This document shows, one piece after another, positions 6,726 through 13,296 of a DNA stretch of 13,296 nt (positions are counted from its first letter, which is position 1; every line of letters begins with the position of its first letter). Both the position numbers and the translations under genes were made by a program. The notes beneath the pieces are model-generated. The model made no database searches and was not told the DNA's origin. It saw only the letters and a program-made list of their open reading frames with translations. Source of the stretch: Oscillospiraceae bacterium (GTDB lineage Bacteria; Bacillota; Clostridia; Saccharofermentanales; Saccharofermentanaceae); the NCBI GenBank assembly GCA_902767145.1, contig CACXGG010000169.1, positions 1-13,296 of the forward strand, in the 5' to 3' direction.

Positions 6726-9035
6726 TCACCTGTAGGAGCCGTTCTTTGCCTTCTTGGCAGACTTCTCCGCGTAGAGCTTCTCGTCTGCCAGGTCAAGGAT
6801 CTGGTAGAGGTCAACATCAGGGGAGCACTCGAACTCGTGGATACCCATGCTCATCTCGATGGTATAGGGCTTTCCGGACACCTCGTTATGGCGCTTTGTG
6901 ATGTCGTCGATCCTCTTTCTGATGGCATCCTCGTAGTGGTCGATGCCCACGATGGCAAAGGCAGTAAACTCATCTCCTCCAAGTCTTCCAACGATATCCG
7001 TGTTACGGAAGGCCTCCTTGAGGATGGAGGCAGTCTGTCTCAGGGCGAAATCGCCGTCGTCGTGGCCGTGCCTGTCGTTGATCATCTTGAGGTTGTCCAT
7101 ATCGGCATAGAGGATCAGTGCCTTCCTGCCCTGGTTGATGGGATCTGCGATGGCCTTCTGGGTGTGATCCAGGAATCCTCGCCTGTTGTAAAGGCCGGTG
7201 AGCTCGTCAGACTTACTTATCTCGTCCAGAAGGCTGTTGTCCCTCATGAACTGCTCAAGGGAATCCTGGAGGCTCTGCTTAGCCTTGTTCTGCTCCTCGA
7301 TCATGAGCAGGGACTTAAGGGTTACTGAAAGCTGGTATGCCACGGAGGATACGCTTCCGAACTCACTGCTGTCCAGCTCGTTGACCAGCATGCCGTAGAG
7401 CTCCTCTCCCACGAAGAGGGGGAATACCGTCATGGTAAGCCTTCTGTCCGGGGTGACATGCTCATTGGTGAACATCTGGACGCTCCTTACCAGCTGCTGT
7501 TCCTCAGGAAGGGTCCTTGCCCCCTTTTCATCACTTATGGCCTTGAGGAGCATGGTCTTGGGACATTTCCAGCTGCCGTCTCCGGTGTTTTTTACATTGC
7601 CCTGGAACAGGTACAGTAAGGACCTCCTGAAGCCCACGATGCCAAGGCCGTCGATCATGTGCTCGTAGGGGATCGCCCCTTCGCTGGACATGAGGAATAT
7701 GTCACCCGTCTGCTTATTGACCAGCCTGGAGACCCTCTCCATCCTGGTATTGACGGACTGGGTCATGGAAAGTCCTGCAAAGGACAGGAGCCTGTAGTAG
7801 CTGGAGAACATCTCGTTGATGGTGCCGTGCAGTCCGTCGACCCTGATGACATTGCCGGCCTGGGCCTGCATGGACTGGAGCACGTTTATGAACTTCTCGG
7901 GAGTAGTATAGAGCATCAGGTCCGTCCTAAGGATCATTGCGAAGGACTTATCAACTTCTTCTCTGGTGACATCGCCCTTGCCTTCTGCAAAGTCCGTGAT
8001 GGCGTTGCAGAAATCGGTGATGGTGCTCTTGATCTTCACCATGGCCTCGTCGTCTTCGAAGATGCCGAAGAGATACTTCTTGATGGACTCTATGAACTTA
8101 CGGTTGCCCTGGCTCACCAGGTGGATATTGAGCCTTCTGCTCATGGACTCAACATCCAGGCCGTCACATCCGCAGGAGCTCCTCTGAACGAGGTATGTCT
8201 CCACTTCAGTACTCTCGAGATTAGTCTTGTTTATGAAGTTGGGGGCGTTGAGCACAGCCTTGTAGGTAAGGTCGGCGGAACTTGCCTCCACGGTGGTCAG
8301 GGGCGGATCCATGGATACAGAGAAAAGGTCGTCGTCAAATCCCACCACCTTGATGTCGGATCCGGGGACGAGACCTCTCTTCCTGATGGAACGGTAACCG
8401 CCCACTGCCATATTGTCGTTGGCGAATACGATGGCCTCCGGGACCCCCATCTTTTCGAAGAGTTCATCCACCACCGCATCACTTTTCTCTGTGAAGTCAC
8501 CGAAGACGATGCTGTTCTCGGGCACTTCCAGACCCTCTTCCGCCATTATCTCACGGAAGGCATTGAGCCTGTCGGTGGCGTCCTTATTAGTCTCGGGTCC
8601 GCTGACAAAGCCGATCTTCCTGACGCCGTGCTTTTCGATGACGTGCCTGATGGCCTTGCCGAATCCCGACTTGTTGTCGAACATAACGGAAGGGTATCCC
8701 TCCATGGCGGAGAAAAGTGTAACTATCGGAACTGCGGGAAGGCTCTTCATGAGGTCCCTCTGAAGTTCGAAGGAAGCCCTGGAACCGATGGTGCCCATGA
8801 GGACATAGAGGATATCTGCGGACTTTATGCTCTCGAGCCCGAAGACTGTATTGTACTGATATTCAAATTCCACCCCCTGGTACTTACTGTCTGTTGTTCC
8901 AAGATAGTGGCCGGGGAAGATAAAGAGATTGGCATCAAGTGCTTTTGCAGCCAGCTCCGCGCCCTTACAGGCCTGGGCGGAAAAATAGTTATCCAGATCG
9001 TCTATAAGAAAACCGATATTGAGTCGTTTATTCAT
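6726..9035 (-). CDS. LacI/periplasmic-binding-type sensor fused to GGDEF diguanylate cyclase
   Basis: A 769-aa cytoplasmic signalling protein. Residues about 5-290 form a sugar-binding domain of the LacI/Peripla_BP_3 type, with FLIDDLDNYFSAQ near the start, IGFVSGPETNKDATDRL at 141-157, VFANDNMAVGGYRSIRKRG at 203-221, VVGFDDD at 230-236 and the terminal RSSCGC (285-290). No HTH precedes it and no signal peptide or membrane helix is seen, so it is neither a repressor nor an extracellular binding protein. A helical and GAF-like middle (about 300-580) leads through a predicted coiled region (about 578-605) to a GGDEF domain: DELTGLYNRRGF at 610-621 and GGDEF at 686-690. R677 and D680 form an RxxD inhibitory site five residues before it. 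All catalytic signatures are intact, so it should make c-di-GMP in response to a ligand. It starts 66 bases after the MATE gene; a weak GAGAGGG precedes the ATG. Confidence 0.88.
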   Translation of the reverse strand: MNKRLNIGFLIDDLDNYFSAQACKGAELAAKALDANLFIFPGHYLGTTDSKYQGVEFEYQYNTVFGLESIKSADILYVLMGTIGSRASFELQRDLMKSLPAVPIVTLFSAMEGYPSVMFDNKSGFGKAIRHVIEKHGVRKIGFVSGPETNKDATDRLNAFREIMAEEGLEVPENSIVFGDFTEKSDAVVDELFEKMGVPEAIVFANDNMAVGGYRSIRKRGLVPGSDIKVVGFDDDLFSVSMDPPLTTVEASSADLTYKAVLNAPNFINKTNLESTEVETYLVQRSSCGCDGLDVESMSRRLNIHLVSQGNRKFIESIKKYLFGIFEDDEAMVKIKSTITDFCNAITDFAEGKGDVTREEVDKSFAMILRTDLMLYTTPEKFINVLQSMQAQAGNVIRVDGLHGTINEMFSSYYRLLSFAGLSMTQSVNTRMERVSRLVNKQTGDIFLMSSEGAIPYEHMIDGLGIVGFRRSLLYLFQGNVKNTGDGSWKCPKTMLLKAISDEKGARTLPEEQQLVRSVQMFTNEHVTPDRRLTMTVFPLFVGEELYGMLVNELDSSEFGSVSSVAYQLSVTLKSLLMIEEQNKAKQSLQDSLEQFMRDNSLLDEISKSDELTGLYNRRGFLDHTQKAIADPINQGRKALILYADMDNLKMINDRHGHDDGDFALRQTASILKEAFRNTDIVGRLGGDEFTAFAIVGIDHYEDAIRKRIDDITKRHNEVSGKPYTIEMSMGIHEFECSPDVDLYQILDLADEKLYAEKSAKKAKNGSYR

Positions 9036-9101
9036 AAGATGCCCTCTCTACATTGCTTAGAAAATTCTACCGCATCTTAAATAATAACATGACGCGCGGA
9101 T

Positions 9102-10469
9102 TTATTCTATTCTTTTATCTTCTTTAGGAAGCTTTCTGAAGAAATATACCGCCATTACCAGGGATGGGATCACTGCCAGCACAAAAGCCATGGGCTGGGC
9201 TTCCTGGATACCGGAAAGGCCCCTGAAATGACTTAAGATTATAAGAAGGGGGATGAAGAAAAGTCCGGACCTCAGGGACGACAGGATAGATGCACCCAGT
9301 TTGTGGCCGGTGCTCTGGTAGAGCATCTCCGTCACCATACAGGGAGGCAGGGTGAAAAGTCCCACCAGGTAGATCCTTAATGCTCTTACGCCGATCCTTA
9401 TTACCTCTTCGTCGTCCCTCATCCTTCTGATGATGGGGGCTGCAAATATGAATACCGGGATAGCCACGATGAACATGAGAGCTTCCGCCATCAGGTTTGT
9501 AAACTTGTAGGCATCCCTTACTCTTTTGAACTTTCCGGCGCCGTAGTTCATGGCGCTGACAGGCTGGAATCCCTGACCTACTCCCAGGGCTATGGCAAAG
9601 ACGAAAAATCCCACCTTTCCCACGATGCCCATGGCGGCTATGGCTTCCTTGCCGTAGGGTTCTGCTGCGTTGTTTAAGATGATGGTGGCGATACTTGTGA
9701 GACCCTGTCTTACCAGGGAGGGGAAACCTGTTCCCATAATGTCCCACATCTCTTTGATGTCTTTGGTGAACTTTTGGTAGTCCAGGACTACCGCCGTCTT
9801 TCCCCTGTTGTAGATAACAAAGAGGATGACGAAGCCGGTGATCTGTCCGATGGCAGTAGCCAGGCCTGCGCCCACTATACCCAGCTTACAGACGAACATG
9901 AGCAGGGGATCTCCGGCAATATTGAGGATAGCTCCCGCCAGGATGCCGATCATTCCCAGGGATGCCCTTCCTTCGTATCTCAGGGCATTGTTCATGACGA
10001 AGCTGGCCATGGTGAAGGGCGTGGCTATGAGGATGCAGAAAAGATATTTCTGTGCATAGGGTGCGATCTCATCCGTACTGCCCAGCATATAGGCCAGGTC
10101 CTTTGAGATGATCATGGAGACCACTGCCAGGATAGTGCCTATCATCAGCACAGAGATGAAGGCAGTGGAGGCGATCCTTGATGCCCCCTCCCTGTCCTTC
10201 TGGCCGAGTTTTCGCGAAAGGATGCTGCCGGCACCATGGCCGAACATAAATCCGATGGCCTGGATTATGGACATAAAGCCGAAGACAACACTTACAGCGC
10301 CGCTGGCCTCCGTGTTGATCATTCCCACGAACATGGTGTCCACCAGGTTGTAGATATTTGTTACCAGCATGCTGGTAATGGTGGGGACTGCAAGTCTTGC
10401 GACAAGTTTCCCCACCGGCATGGTGGTCATCTTTTTATATTGAGCGGAATCGTCTTCTTTCTTCACCAC
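9102..10469 (-). CDS. MATE family efflux transporter
   Basis: A 455-aa multidrug/toxin extrusion (MATE) family membrane protein with about twelve hydrophobic helices and no cleavable signal. MATE proteins export small cationic or glycosylated compounds in exchange for Na+ or H+. Family marks include LAVPTITSMLVTNIYNLVDTMFVG near residues 26-49 (two-lobed repeat start), LRYEGRASLGM (163-173), GDPLL (186-190) and the second-lobe motif GVGQGFQPVSAMNYGAGKF (296-314). The frame opens at a GTG at 10469 that overlaps the stop of the GH17-like gene by seven bases, with GAGGACAGG upstream; an ATG at 10430 (residue 14) is the alternative start. The overlap indicates that it is co-expressed with the glycosidase. 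The substrate is unknown; location inside a sugar operon is unusual for a drug exporter. Confidence 0.88.
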   Translation of the reverse strand: MVKKEDDSAQYKKMTTMPVGKLVARLAVPTITSMLVTNIYNLVDTMFVGMINTEASGAVSVVFGFMSIIQAIGFMFGHGAGSILSRKLGQKDREGASRIASTAFISVLMIGTILAVVSMIISKDLAYMLGSTDEIAPYAQKYLFCILIATPFTMASFVMNNALRYEGRASLGMIGILAGAILNIAGDPLLMFVCKLGIVGAGLATAIGQITGFVILFVIYNRGKTAVVLDYQKFTKDIKEMWDIMGTGFPSLVRQGLTSIATIILNNAAEPYGKEAIAAMGIVGKVGFFVFAIALGVGQGFQPVSAMNYGAGKFKRVRDAYKFTNLMAEALMFIVAIPVFIFAAPIIRRMRDDEEVIRIGVRALRIYLVGLFTLPPCMVTEMLYQSTGHKLGASILSSLRSGLFFIPLLIILSHFRGLSGIQEAQPMAFVLAVIPSLVMAVYFFRKLPKEDKRIE

Positions 10470-11341
10470 TTGGGCTGCCTGTCCTCGTTATAGAGTCCGA
10501 AATTGCACTCAGAGGCTTCAGGCCTGTCACCCTTCCACAGTTCGTCGAAGGCTTCGAAGATGAAGGCGATCACCTTATCCTCCTCAAGCCATGCCTTGAG
10601 CTCTGTGATATATCTCTTCTCGTTCTCAAGGGTTGCATGGGGCTTGTCTGTAGCCCTGGAGCTCCAGCCCACCTCAGTGTATATGATCTGCTTGTCCGGG
10701 AAGAGCTCCTGCATCTTCTTGTAGAATTCCTTATTGTCAGATACGGCACTGTCGATGTCGCCGCTGTAGTGGTAGGGGTAGTTGTGGGCAGCTATGAAAT
10801 CCACCTCTTTTGCAAGGTCGGGGATATTGGGCCAGTCGGAGACGCCCTCACAGAATGTGACGGGCTTGTTGAGGTTTGCCTTCAGCTTCCTGACGTGGCC
10901 GATGAGCCTTTCCTCGGATACCATATGCTGACCCCAGGGAGGTGTATTCTCATTTCCCACGGAGACGGCGAAGATCTCGTCGTCGAACTCCTTTACCAGC
11001 TCGATGAGCTTGTCCAGCTCCCTGTCATTTCTCTCAGCGTGGGCCTTGAGCTCCTCAGGTGTATACTGCTGGTCCTCGAAGGGGCATCCGGGGTTGTTGA
11101 TCTCGTTGTCGGAATCGATGCCTACGATGCACTTTATGGGGTAGTTATACTTTCTGATTGTCTCCAGGACGAGCCTTGCATGCTCGTTGGGATCGTACAT
11201 CCTCAGGTATCCGTAGCCAAGATCTGCCAGGATCTTGATGTCCTCCTCGATCTGCTCCCTGGTGGGCATGGCGCCCTTGGGGCTCTGGCCTTTCCTGTAT
11301 CCTGAATAGCATATCGCCTTACGGTATTCGAACTGCTGCAT
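10463..11341 (-). CDS. GH17-like beta-1,3-glucanase-type glycoside hydrolase, cytoplasmic
   Basis: A 292-aa (beta/alpha)8-barrel glycosidase related to family 17 beta-glucanases. From the chosen start, SVGNE at 127-131 supplies the likely acid/base Glu131 and YTEVGWSS at 221-228 supplies the likely nucleophile Glu223, matching the GH17 E-x-G-W signature. IFEAFDELWKG (261-271) is the conserved last strand. The ATG at 11341 is preferred because GGGGAGGA lies about 8 bases upstream and the product then begins at the barrel (MQQFEYRKAICYSGYR). The frame extends up to 11425, but that would overlap the divergent gene's start and the palindromic control region. No signal peptide is present, so it should act inside the cell on imported oligosaccharides or glycosides. 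Its exact linkage specificity is not readable. Confidence 0.78.
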   Translation of the reverse strand: MQQFEYRKAICYSGYRKGQSPKGAMPTREQIEEDIKILADLGYGYLRMYDPNEHARLVLETIRKYNYPIKCIVGIDSDNEINNPGCPFEDQQYTPEELKAHAERNDRELDKLIELVKEFDDEIFAVSVGNENTPPWGQHMVSEERLIGHVRKLKANLNKPVTFCEGVSDWPNIPDLAKEVDFIAAHNYPYHYSGDIDSAVSDNKEFYKKMQELFPDKQIIYTEVGWSSRATDKPHATLENEKRYITELKAWLEEDKVIAFIFEAFDELWKGDRPEASECNFGLYNEDRQPKW

Positions 11342-11369
11342 AAAGATGTCCTCCCCTGTTTTTTCAGTT

Positions 11370-11385
11370 ATGATAATATTATCAT
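11370..11385. promoter_or_regulatory. Perfect 16-nt palindrome in divergent promoter (candidate operator with overlapping -10 elements)
   Basis: The sequence ATGATAATATTATCAT is a perfect palindrome in the middle of the 73-bp gap between the divergent GH17-like and GPH transporter genes. On each strand it contains an extended -10-like TGATAATAT, so both promoters may be centred here and one dimeric regulator could control both. No convincing -35 is seen on either side. Start sites near 11386 (plus) and 11369 (minus) would leave short leaders that include the ribosome binding sites. Confidence 0.5.
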
Positions 11386-11414
11386 GAAAGTCGTTTGGGG
11401 AGGGTGAAGTTTTT

Positions 11415-12758
11415 ATGAAACTCAATTACAGGAACACCGTACTTGTGGGACTTGCATTTCTTGCCATCACAGCATTCTGGCAGATGTACGACAATGTCGT
11501 TCCCCTGATCCTGACAAACACCTTTTCACTTAACGAGACATGGACCGGTGCCATAATGGCGGCAGATAACATACTTGCCCTGATCCTCCTTCCCGTCTTC
11601 GGAAAGCTGTCCGACAGGACCCGCACCCGTATCGGAAAGAGAATGCCCTATATCCTCATCGGAACCCTCATCGCCGTCATCCTGATAAACATCCTTCCCG
11701 TCATCGACGATAAGTGCGCCGCTGGCGTCAACACCGCATTCTACAGTCTCACCGGATTCATCATCATCCTGGGACTTCTCCTGTTCACCATGTCGGTGTT
11801 CAGATCCCCCGCAGTAGCTCTGATGCCGGACATCACCCCCAAGCCTCTCCGTTCCAAGGGCAATGCCGTCATCAACCTCATGGGCGCCGCCGGCGGCATC
11901 ATCTATCTGGCATTTACCGCCATCATGTATCCCAAGTCAAAAACAGAGGGACTTGATCATGTAAGCTACAGGATCCTGTTCGTATTCATATCCGCAGTCA
12001 TGGCACTGGCGGTGGTAATAATGCTCCTGACAGTCAAGGAGAACAAGCTCTCTTCCGAGAATGACAGGATAGAGAAGGAGCATCCCGAATGGGATCTTTC
12101 CGAGGATGCCGGCGGATCTTCTGAGAAGACGAAGCTTCCCAGGGAAGTCCTGGTGTCCATGATCTTCCTCCTTGCATCCATCATGCTCTGGTACATCGGA
12201 TACAACGCCGTTGTCACCTGGTTCACACCTTACATCAAATCACTTATGGGGGAAGATATCGGAGGTGCTTCCACCTGCTTCCTCATCGCGAATATAGGAG
12301 CCATCATCTCCTACATCCCCCTGGGTCATCTGGCCGGTAAGATAGGACGAAAGAAGTCCATCTATCTGGGCACCATCATCCTCACCCTGACCTTCGGCCT
12401 GTCCTTCTTCCTCACCACCATGATGCATTCCCTGAATGCCCTGATGTTCGTGGTCTTCGCACTGGTGGGATTTGCCTGGGCCGCCATCAACATCAACTCC
12501 CTTCCCATGGTTGTCGAGATGTGTAAGGGTGCCGACACAGGAACATTCACAGGCTTTTACTACACTGCCTCCATGGCAGGACAGATCCTGACTCCCATCC
12601 TCTCAGGATCTCTCATGAGGCACGTGAGCTACAAGATCCTTTTCGTCTATGCAGCCTGCTTCTCCTTCCTGAGCTTCCTCACCATGACCCGGGTCCGCCA
12701 CGGCGACATCAAGGTCGCAGGCAAGACCGGCCTGGAGGCTTTCGAAGACTTAGAATGA
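11415..12758 (+). CDS. GPH/SLC45-type MFS sugar transporter
   Basis: A 447-aa twelve-helix major facilitator of the glycoside-pentoside-hexuronide/SLC45 sucrose-transporter type, expected to bring a sugar or glycoside into the cell with a cation. The key motif GKLSDRTRTRIGKRMPY (63-79) lies between helices 2 and 3 and is characteristic of this group; RSPAVALMPDITPKPLRSKGNA follows near residues 129-150. A hydrophilic loop at about 205-240 divides the two halves, and GRKKS marks the repeat of the loop motif in the second half. The ATG at 11415 has GGGGAGGG about 8-10 bases upstream. Being the only plus-strand gene here and divergent from the glycosidase operon, it probably supplies the substrate for that enzyme. 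The sugar itself is unknown. Confidence 0.88.
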   Translation: MKLNYRNTVLVGLAFLAITAFWQMYDNVVPLILTNTFSLNETWTGAIMAADNILALILLPVFGKLSDRTRTRIGKRMPYILIGTLIAVILINILPVIDDKCAAGVNTAFYSLTGFIIILGLLLFTMSVFRSPAVALMPDITPKPLRSKGNAVINLMGAAGGIIYLAFTAIMYPKSKTEGLDHVSYRILFVFISAVMALAVVIMLLTVKENKLSSENDRIEKEHPEWDLSEDAGGSSEKTKLPREVLVSMIFLLASIMLWYIGYNAVVTWFTPYIKSLMGEDIGGASTCFLIANIGAIISYIPLGHLAGKIGRKKSIYLGTIILTLTFGLSFFLTTMMHSLNALMFVVFALVGFAWAAININSLPMVVEMCKGADTGTFTGFYYTASMAGQILTPILSGSLMRHVSYKILFVYAACFSFLSFLTMTRVRHGDIKVAGKTGLEAFEDLE

Positions 12759-12766
12759 TCCTTTTT

Positions 12767-12826
12767 CAAAAAAGTACGTTAAAAGTACGTTTCGGAGGTC
12801 TCCAAACGTACTTTTTAGATACTTTT
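12767..12826 (+). repeat. 60-bp tandem repeat, copy 1
   Basis: First of two directly adjacent units with an exact 60-bp period; 50 of 60 positions match copy 2 by my count. Each unit contains AAGTACG twice in direct orientation and CGTACTT once inverted. Most differences fall in the hairpin loop and at the unit ends, while the stem arms are identical. It starts eight bases after the transporter stop codon. Confidence 0.85.
12781..12816 (+). terminator. Terminator-like hairpin 1 within the tandem repeat
   Basis: AAAAGTACGTTT (12781-12792) pairs with AAACGTACTTTT (12804-12815), with an inner GGA/TCC extension around a four-base tip. A T-run follows at 12812-12816. It lies about 22 bases past the transporter stop, so it most likely ends that transcript. 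The A-run on the other side means it could also work on the minus strand. Confidence 0.75.
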
Positions 12827-12886
12827 CCAAAAAGTACGCGAAAAGTACGTTTCCGGGGTGCCGAAACGTACTTTTTTGATACTTTG
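12827..12886 (+). repeat. 60-bp tandem repeat, copy 2
   Basis: Second unit, directly abutting copy 1. The outer stem arms are unchanged while the loop has changed, with pairing kept. Such units are often members of a dispersed intergenic repeat family, but that cannot be seen from one window. Confidence 0.85.
12841..12877 (+). terminator. Terminator-like hairpin 2 within the tandem repeat
   Basis: AAAAGTACGTTTC (12841-12853) pairs with GAAACGTACTTTT (12863-12875), followed by six T's (12872-12877). It is a duplicate of the first hairpin and may act as a backup terminator. As a longer alternative, the first GTACG of the unit could also pair with the same right arm. Confidence 0.7.
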
Positions 12887-12887
12887 T

Positions 12888-12904
12888 ATCCGTTTGTAAC
12901 GGAT
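12888..12904. repeat. 17-nt inverted repeat flanked by TTGTATCC direct repeats
   Basis: ATCCGTTTGTAACGGAT has perfect 7-base arms around TGT. TTGTATCC occurs at 12884-12891 and again at 12904-12911, overlapping both ends. It lies about 50 bases upstream of the small ORF and has no T-run, so it may be a protein-binding site for that gene, though chance is not excluded. Confidence 0.4.
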
Positions 12905-12954
12905 TGTATCCAATTTGGTGCAAAAAAGACTTGAAAAGATGATATCCTGCCGTT

Positions 12955-13224
12955 ATGAACATCATATCTCTGCCAAAAAACTACCTGATCGCCAGGTACA
13001 TATACCTTACGGAGAAACTGTCGGAACTTCCGGCGGTATCTGTGGGCAGGCACAAAGGAAGCCCCGTCTTCAGGGTCAGGACCGGGGACAGGAGCAGGAT
13101 ATTCAAGGAAGGTTCAGCGAATGGGATCAAAGCCCGGAACCTTTACGAGCTCAGGGGAAGGGTCACCGCCATTATCGAAGAGATCAGGAAGAGCTTCAGT
13201 GAGGATATCGGGAAGACTGGATGA
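12955..13224 (+). CDS. Small unknown protein, possibly the 5' part of a frameshifted gene
   Basis: An 89-aa open frame that I do not recognise with certainty. It is basic (many Arg and Lys), starts with MNIISLPKNYLIARYIYL, and has a predicted helix at about 5-23 followed by a short beta-like segment (SVGRHKGSPVFRVRTG) and a second helix (about 62-82, ELRGRVTAIIEEIRKSF). The general pattern resembles the N-terminus of uncharacterised Clostridia proteins, but I cannot name a family. No convincing ribosome binding site precedes the ATG. It is the first frame after the terminator-like repeats. The stop falls where coding-like sequence continues in the next frame, so it may be truncated by a one-base shift. 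Confidence 0.5.
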   Translation: MNIISLPKNYLIARYIYLTEKLSELPAVSVGRHKGSPVFRVRTGDRSRIFKEGSANGIKARNLYELRGRVTAIIEEIRKSFSEDIGKTG

Positions 13225-13296
13225 TGAGGGATATGTCTACAGGAACTCCGTGAAGATCAGGGATTACCTCTCCAGCGGCTACTACATCGGGACAGA
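13199..13296 (+). CDS. Start of an unknown gene, or continuation of the preceding ORF in another frame; cut by right edge
   Basis: From a possible GTG at 13199 an open frame runs to the window end. It reads through GRLDDEGYVYRNSVKIRDYL, which looks like real protein in composition. An AGGA about 9 bases upstream could serve the GTG, giving a 26-base overlap with the preceding ORF. Alternatively this is the rest of that ORF after a +1 shift near 13220. Only about 32 codons are visible, so neither reading can be settled. Confidence 0.35.
   Translation, partial: MRISGRLDDEGYVYRNSVKIRDYLSSGYYIGT

Noticed and set aside
6726..9035. A LacI-family transcriptional repressor
   Set aside because: The sugar-binding fold begins within the first ten residues, leaving no room for the HTH, and the C-terminus is a GGDEF domain.
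7659..9080. A 473-codon plus-strand open frame antisense to the sensor-GGDEF gene
   Set aside because: The opposite strand encodes a protein with clear, ordered domains. The antisense product has no recognisable motif and is rich in His, Val and Leu, as mirrored codons of a GC-biased gene usually give.
10397..11305. A 302-codon plus-strand open frame antisense to the GH17-like gene and MATE start
   Set aside because: The minus strand has both catalytic glutamate motifs and a good ribosome binding site; the plus frame has neither recognisable content nor a start signal.
11342..11425. Longer N-terminus for the GH17-like enzyme
   Set aside because: It would run through the palindrome and past the divergent transporter start; the ATG at 11341 has GGGGAGGA upstream and begins the barrel.
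12767..12886. CRISPR-like array
   Set aside because: There are only two directly adjacent units without unique spacers, and no cas genes are present.
12750..13053. Minus-strand open frames with a repeated peptide across the tandem repeats
   Set aside because: The 60-bp period is a multiple of three, so any open frame through it gives a repeated peptide. The hairpins and T-runs explain the DNA better and no start signal is seen.

Overview
The window looks like a chromosomal segment of an anaerobic, Gram-positive-type bacterium, most likely a Clostridia member of the rumen/gut type (Lachnospiraceae/Oscillospiraceae-like). This rests on moderate GC, strong GGAGG-type ribosome binding sites, an Hdr/Flx electron-bifurcation operon without methanogen genes, and a sugar-binding-domain/GGDEF fusion of a kind common in such bacteria. 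The taxon is an inference; no rRNA or other marker gene is present.

Region 1 (bases 1-6482, minus strand) is one tightly packed operon, read right to left as hdrB-hdrC-hdrA-flxD-flxC-flxB-flxA. Junctions overlap by 1-13 bases or are separated by only 3, as expected for translational coupling. It encodes a complete heterodisulfide-reductase-like HdrABC core plus an MvhD-like [2Fe-2S] linker, two dicluster ferredoxin-type proteins and a flavin/NAD(P) oxidoreductase. The last gene, flxA, is cut by the left edge. The expected role is flavin-based electron bifurcation linking NAD(P)H, ferredoxin and a thiol/disulfide or other acceptor. No acceptor gene such as dsrC, a hydrogenase or an alcohol dehydrogenase lies in the window.

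Region 2 (6483-6725) separates the two operons. It holds the hdr leader, with a 19-nt inverted repeat and a weak promoter candidate, and a good intrinsic terminator for the operon to its right.

Region 3 (6726-12758) is a carbohydrate locus. A minus-strand operon encodes a GH17-like beta-glucanase without a signal peptide, a MATE exporter, and a 769-aa fusion of a LacI/periplasmic-binding-type sugar sensor (no DNA-binding domain) to a GGDEF diguanylate cyclase. A GPH/SLC45-type sugar transporter is divergently transcribed. The 73-bp gap between the two divergent genes contains a perfect 16-nt palindrome that also carries -10-like elements on both strands. A plausible reading is import of a (beta-)glucoside by the transporter, hydrolysis inside the cell, and sensing of a sugar that alters c-di-GMP.

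Region 4 (12759-13296) begins with two exact-period 60-bp tandem repeats. Each forms a strong hairpin followed by a T-run (terminator-like), with a compensatory base-pair change between copies. A small unknown ORF follows, then the start of another reading frame cut by the right edge; these two may be coupled genes or a single frameshifted gene.
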